From contig JBLHKS010000035.1 of NCBI GenBank assembly GCA_047620505.1, positions 1 through 46,035 of the forward strand: a stretch of 46,035 nucleotides of DNA. The letters run 5' to 3'. Shown piece after piece: positions 44,165-46,035 of the stretch. The notes under the pieces were generated by a model, which was not told where the DNA came from, ran no database searches, and worked only from the letters and a program-made list of their open reading frames with translations. Numbering within the stretch: position 1 is the stretch's first letter; every line of letters begins with the position of its first letter. A program made the position numbers and the translations under genes. This DNA is from JBLHKS01 sp047620505 (GTDB taxonomy: Bacteria; Verrucomicrobiota; Verrucomicrobiia; Verrucomicrobiales; DEV007).

Positions 44165-46035
44165 ATGCAGATCCCTGAAACTGCCCCGTTCTCCGATGAA
44201 CAAAAGACCCGGCTCAACGAGTTGTTGCCGTCAATGACGCCTTCGCAACTCCAGTGGCTCACTGGTTTTGCTGCGGCAGTCGAGATGTTTCAACAGCCCG
44301 GGCTTCCCACGTCCGCACCGGGTTTCGCGCCGATGCCTGCTCAGCCGGCGCTCGATTCTCCCCAAGTCGCGCCGCCAGCAGCTGCTCCAGCGCCCGTCGT
44401 GCCGGCGAAGGCCGTTCCGGTCCTGATTGTCTACGGCAGCGAATCCGGAAATGCAGAGGGTTTGGCCGACGACACGAAGAAAGAAGCGCGGAAACGCGGC
44501 TTGTCGCCGACGGTGAAAGGCATGTCGGAACTGAACGTTGCTGACCTGACCAAGGCGAAGAATCTTCTCATCATCACGAGCACCTGGGGCGACGGAGATC
44601 CGCCTGAGAACGCGATCGAGCTTCACAGCGAGTTCATGGCTTCGACTGACGCAAATTTTGAAGGAGTGAATTTTTCGATCTGCGCCTTGGGAGACACGAG
44701 TTACGATAAATTCTGCCAGACGGGCATCGAATTCGACACTCGGATTGCTGAATTTGGTGGAAACCGGATCGCCGCGCGACGCGATTGCGACGTTGATTAC
44801 GAGGCCGATTTTCGTGAGTGGCTTGGGTCTGTTTTGAGTGCACTCGGAGAACAGGTCGAATCCGCGCCAACTCCGGCTGTTGCGGCTCCGACCGGCACGG
44901 CCGCGGCTCCTGTCGGAGGCGTTGGCGGTTTCTCGGTTCCTGAGCCTTTAGTGGTTGCTCCGATTTATGATAAAAAGAATCCGTTTCCGGCTGAGCTTAC
45001 GGAAAAGGTTCTGCTGAGCGGAACGGGTTCAAGCAAAGAAACCTGGCATTACGAATTATCATTGGCCGGATCTGGATTGGAGTATAACGCGGGTGATTCG
45101 CTGGCGATTCTTCCAAAGAACGCGAAGGACGCGGTCGATGCCCTTCTTGAGGCAGGAAACTTCGTTAAAGGGTCAGTTTCGATTGATGGAGGGTCCCAGA
45201 TTTCTCTCGGCGGCGCGCTTTCAGCGTTTTATGATTGCACGACCCTGACGAAGCGGGTTCTGGAAAAATATAACAACTTCGCGGAGTCGAAAAAAATCGA
45301 TCGACTGCTCGATGATTCTACTACTCTTAAGGAATATCTTCATGGCCGGCAGATAGTAGATATGCTCGAGGATTTTCCGGTCAAAGAACTGACTGGTGAG
45401 GATTTTGTTGGGCTTTTGCGAAAGCTGCCGCCGAGGCTCTATTCAATTGCGTCGAGTCTCCGGGCGAATCCGGATGAAGTGCATCTCACTGTCGCTAGCG
45501 TGCGCTACCACACGCATGGTCGTGACCGAAAGGGCGTTGCTTCGACCTGGCTTGCGGATTCAGTCGGGCTAGGTCAGAAAGTCTCAGCTTACGTTGCTCC
45601 GAACAAGCATTTCAAACTGCCGGCGAGTGGCGATACGCCAATGATTATGGTCGGGCCCGGGACCGGGATTGCGCCGTTTCGGGCGTTTCTCGAGGAGCGT
45701 CAAGCGCTTGGCGCGACTGGCCGTAACTGGCTGTTTTTCGGCGATCGAAATTTTTCCTACGATTTCCTCTACCAGCTGGATTTGCGCGATTTCATCAAGG
45801 AAGGCGTGCTGTCAAAACTGGACGTCGCGTTTTCGCGCGATCAGCCGGAAAAGGTCTACGTTCAGGATCGCATGAGAGAAAATGCAGCTGAGCTCTGGTC
45901 GTGGTTGAACGACGGTGCTGTGTTTTATGTTTGCGGCGACGCGGAGCGGATGGCTCCGGATGTTCACGAGGCGCTTATCGATATAGCGAAATCGGAAGGC
46001 GGGAAATCCCAATCCGATGCCGAAGCTTACGTGAA
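44165..46035 (+). CDS. cysJ: CysJ-like sulfite reductase flavoprotein, truncated by window end
   Basis: The open frame runs from ATG at 44165 to the last base with no stop, about 623 aa so far. The N-terminus (FSDEQKTRLNELLPSMTPSQLQWL) is the typical CysJ leader, followed by a Pro/Ala-rich linker. The flavodoxin domain starts near 85 (VLIVYGSESGNAEG, TSTWGDGDPP). The FAD-binding RLYSIASS is near 424. The NADPH-binding GPGTGIAPFRAFLEER is near 497 and YVCGDAERMAPDVH near 590. It transfers electrons from NADPH through FAD and FMN to sulfite reductase haemoprotein (CysI), which would lie to the right if present. A cytochrome P450-reductase-like partner is the alternative. A near palindrome copy at 44376 lies in the linker as Ala-Ala-Ala. 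Confidence 0.85.
   Translation, partial: MQIPETAPFSDEQKTRLNELLPSMTPSQLQWLTGFAAAVEMFQQPGLPTSAPGFAPMPAQPALDSPQVAPPAAAPAPVVPAKAVPVLIVYGSESGNAEGLADDTKKEARKRGLSPTVKGMSELNVADLTKAKNLLIITSTWGDGDPPENAIELHSEFMASTDANFEGVNFSICALGDTSYDKFCQTGIEFDTRIAEFGGNRIAARRDCDVDYEADFREWLGSVLSALGEQVESAPTPAVAAPTGTAAAPVGGVGGFSVPEPLVVAPIYDKKNPFPAELTEKVLLSGTGSSKETWHYELSLAGSGLEYNAGDSLAILPKNAKDAVDALLEAGNFVKGSVSIDGGSQISLGGALSAFYDCTTLTKRVLEKYNNFAESKKIDRLLDDSTTLKEYLHGRQIVDMLEDFPVKELTGEDFVGLLRKLPPRLYSIASSLRANPDEVHLTVASVRYHTHGRDRKGVASTWLADSVGLGQKVSAYVAPNKHFKLPASGDTPMIMVGPGTGIAPFRAFLEERQALGATGRNWLFFGDRNFSYDFLYQLDLRDFIKEGVLSKLDVAFSRDQPEKVYVQDRMRENAAELWSWLNDGAVFYVCGDAERMAPDVHEALIDIAKSEGGKSQSDAEAYV

Noticed and set aside
1..46035. High frequency of GATCG/CGATC words as a second HIP1-like signal
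   Set aside because: The words are common by eye but short, and expected counts under GC and codon bias cannot be computed here.

Overview
This window looks like chromosome from a Verrucomicrobiota (PVC-group) bacterium. Two proteins combine a planctomycete-type CxxCH cytochrome domain with DUF1549 and DUF1553. There is also a Tat-exported DUF1501 protein and a sialate-O-acetylesterase/DUF1080 fusion, and Gfo/Idh/MocA and nucleoside-symporter-like sugar genes. The phylum assignment rests on these families and was not tested by phylogeny. The organism is GC-rich and Gram-negative (an outer-membrane-barrel-like protein and many signal peptides). Several genes have no visible Shine-Dalgarno sequence.

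Layout. 1-3.4 kb: a large STAND/NACHT NTPase with a C-terminal pentapeptide-repeat domain (candidate defence gene), then a 200-bp nested-palindrome repeat. 3.4-14.7 kb: secreted M23-type protein, esterase/DUF1080 protein, ACT-domain protein, membrane protein, first cytochrome/DUF1549/DUF1553 protein, ferritin-like protein and alcohol dehydrogenase. 14.74-15.69 kb: debris zone with a tRNA-Ser 3' fragment, iteron-like repeats, a broken GIY-YIG nuclease and a broken IS66 accessory gene. 15.7-19.0 kb: cell-wall amidase, prmC and murA. 19.0-25.4 kb: aldehyde dehydrogenase, frameshifted acetolactate synthase, MFS transporter and a coiled-coil membrane protein. 25.5-32.6 kb: DUF1501 diverging from a second cytochrome/DUF1549/DUF1553 gene, then an oxidoreductase/transporter operon. 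32.7-39.5 kb: a secreted protein split by an in-frame TAA, a large unknown protein and a PilB/GspE ATPase with a cyclic-nucleotide-binding domain. 39.6-46.0 kb: transglutaminase-TPR protein, rpoA, rplQ and a truncated cysJ-like flavoprotein.

The strongest unexplained signal is a DNA-level one. The 12-bp perfect palindrome CAGCAGCTGCTG occurs 18 times exactly, and 13 more times with one mismatch. It occurs in genes on both strands, in all three reading frames (Gln-Gln-Leu-Leu, Ala-Ala-Ala, Ser-Ser-Cys), and between genes. Chance predicts far less than one exact copy in 46 kb. It resembles the cyanobacterial HIP1 highly iterated palindrome in density and behaviour but has a different sequence. 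It is missing in exact form from the first 5.1 kb, where the NACHT gene lies. A second repeat system consists of nested palindromes bounded by GTAG...CTAC (or GGAG...CTCC), as in REP elements mobilised by RAYT transposases; one copy sits in frame inside the NACHT gene.
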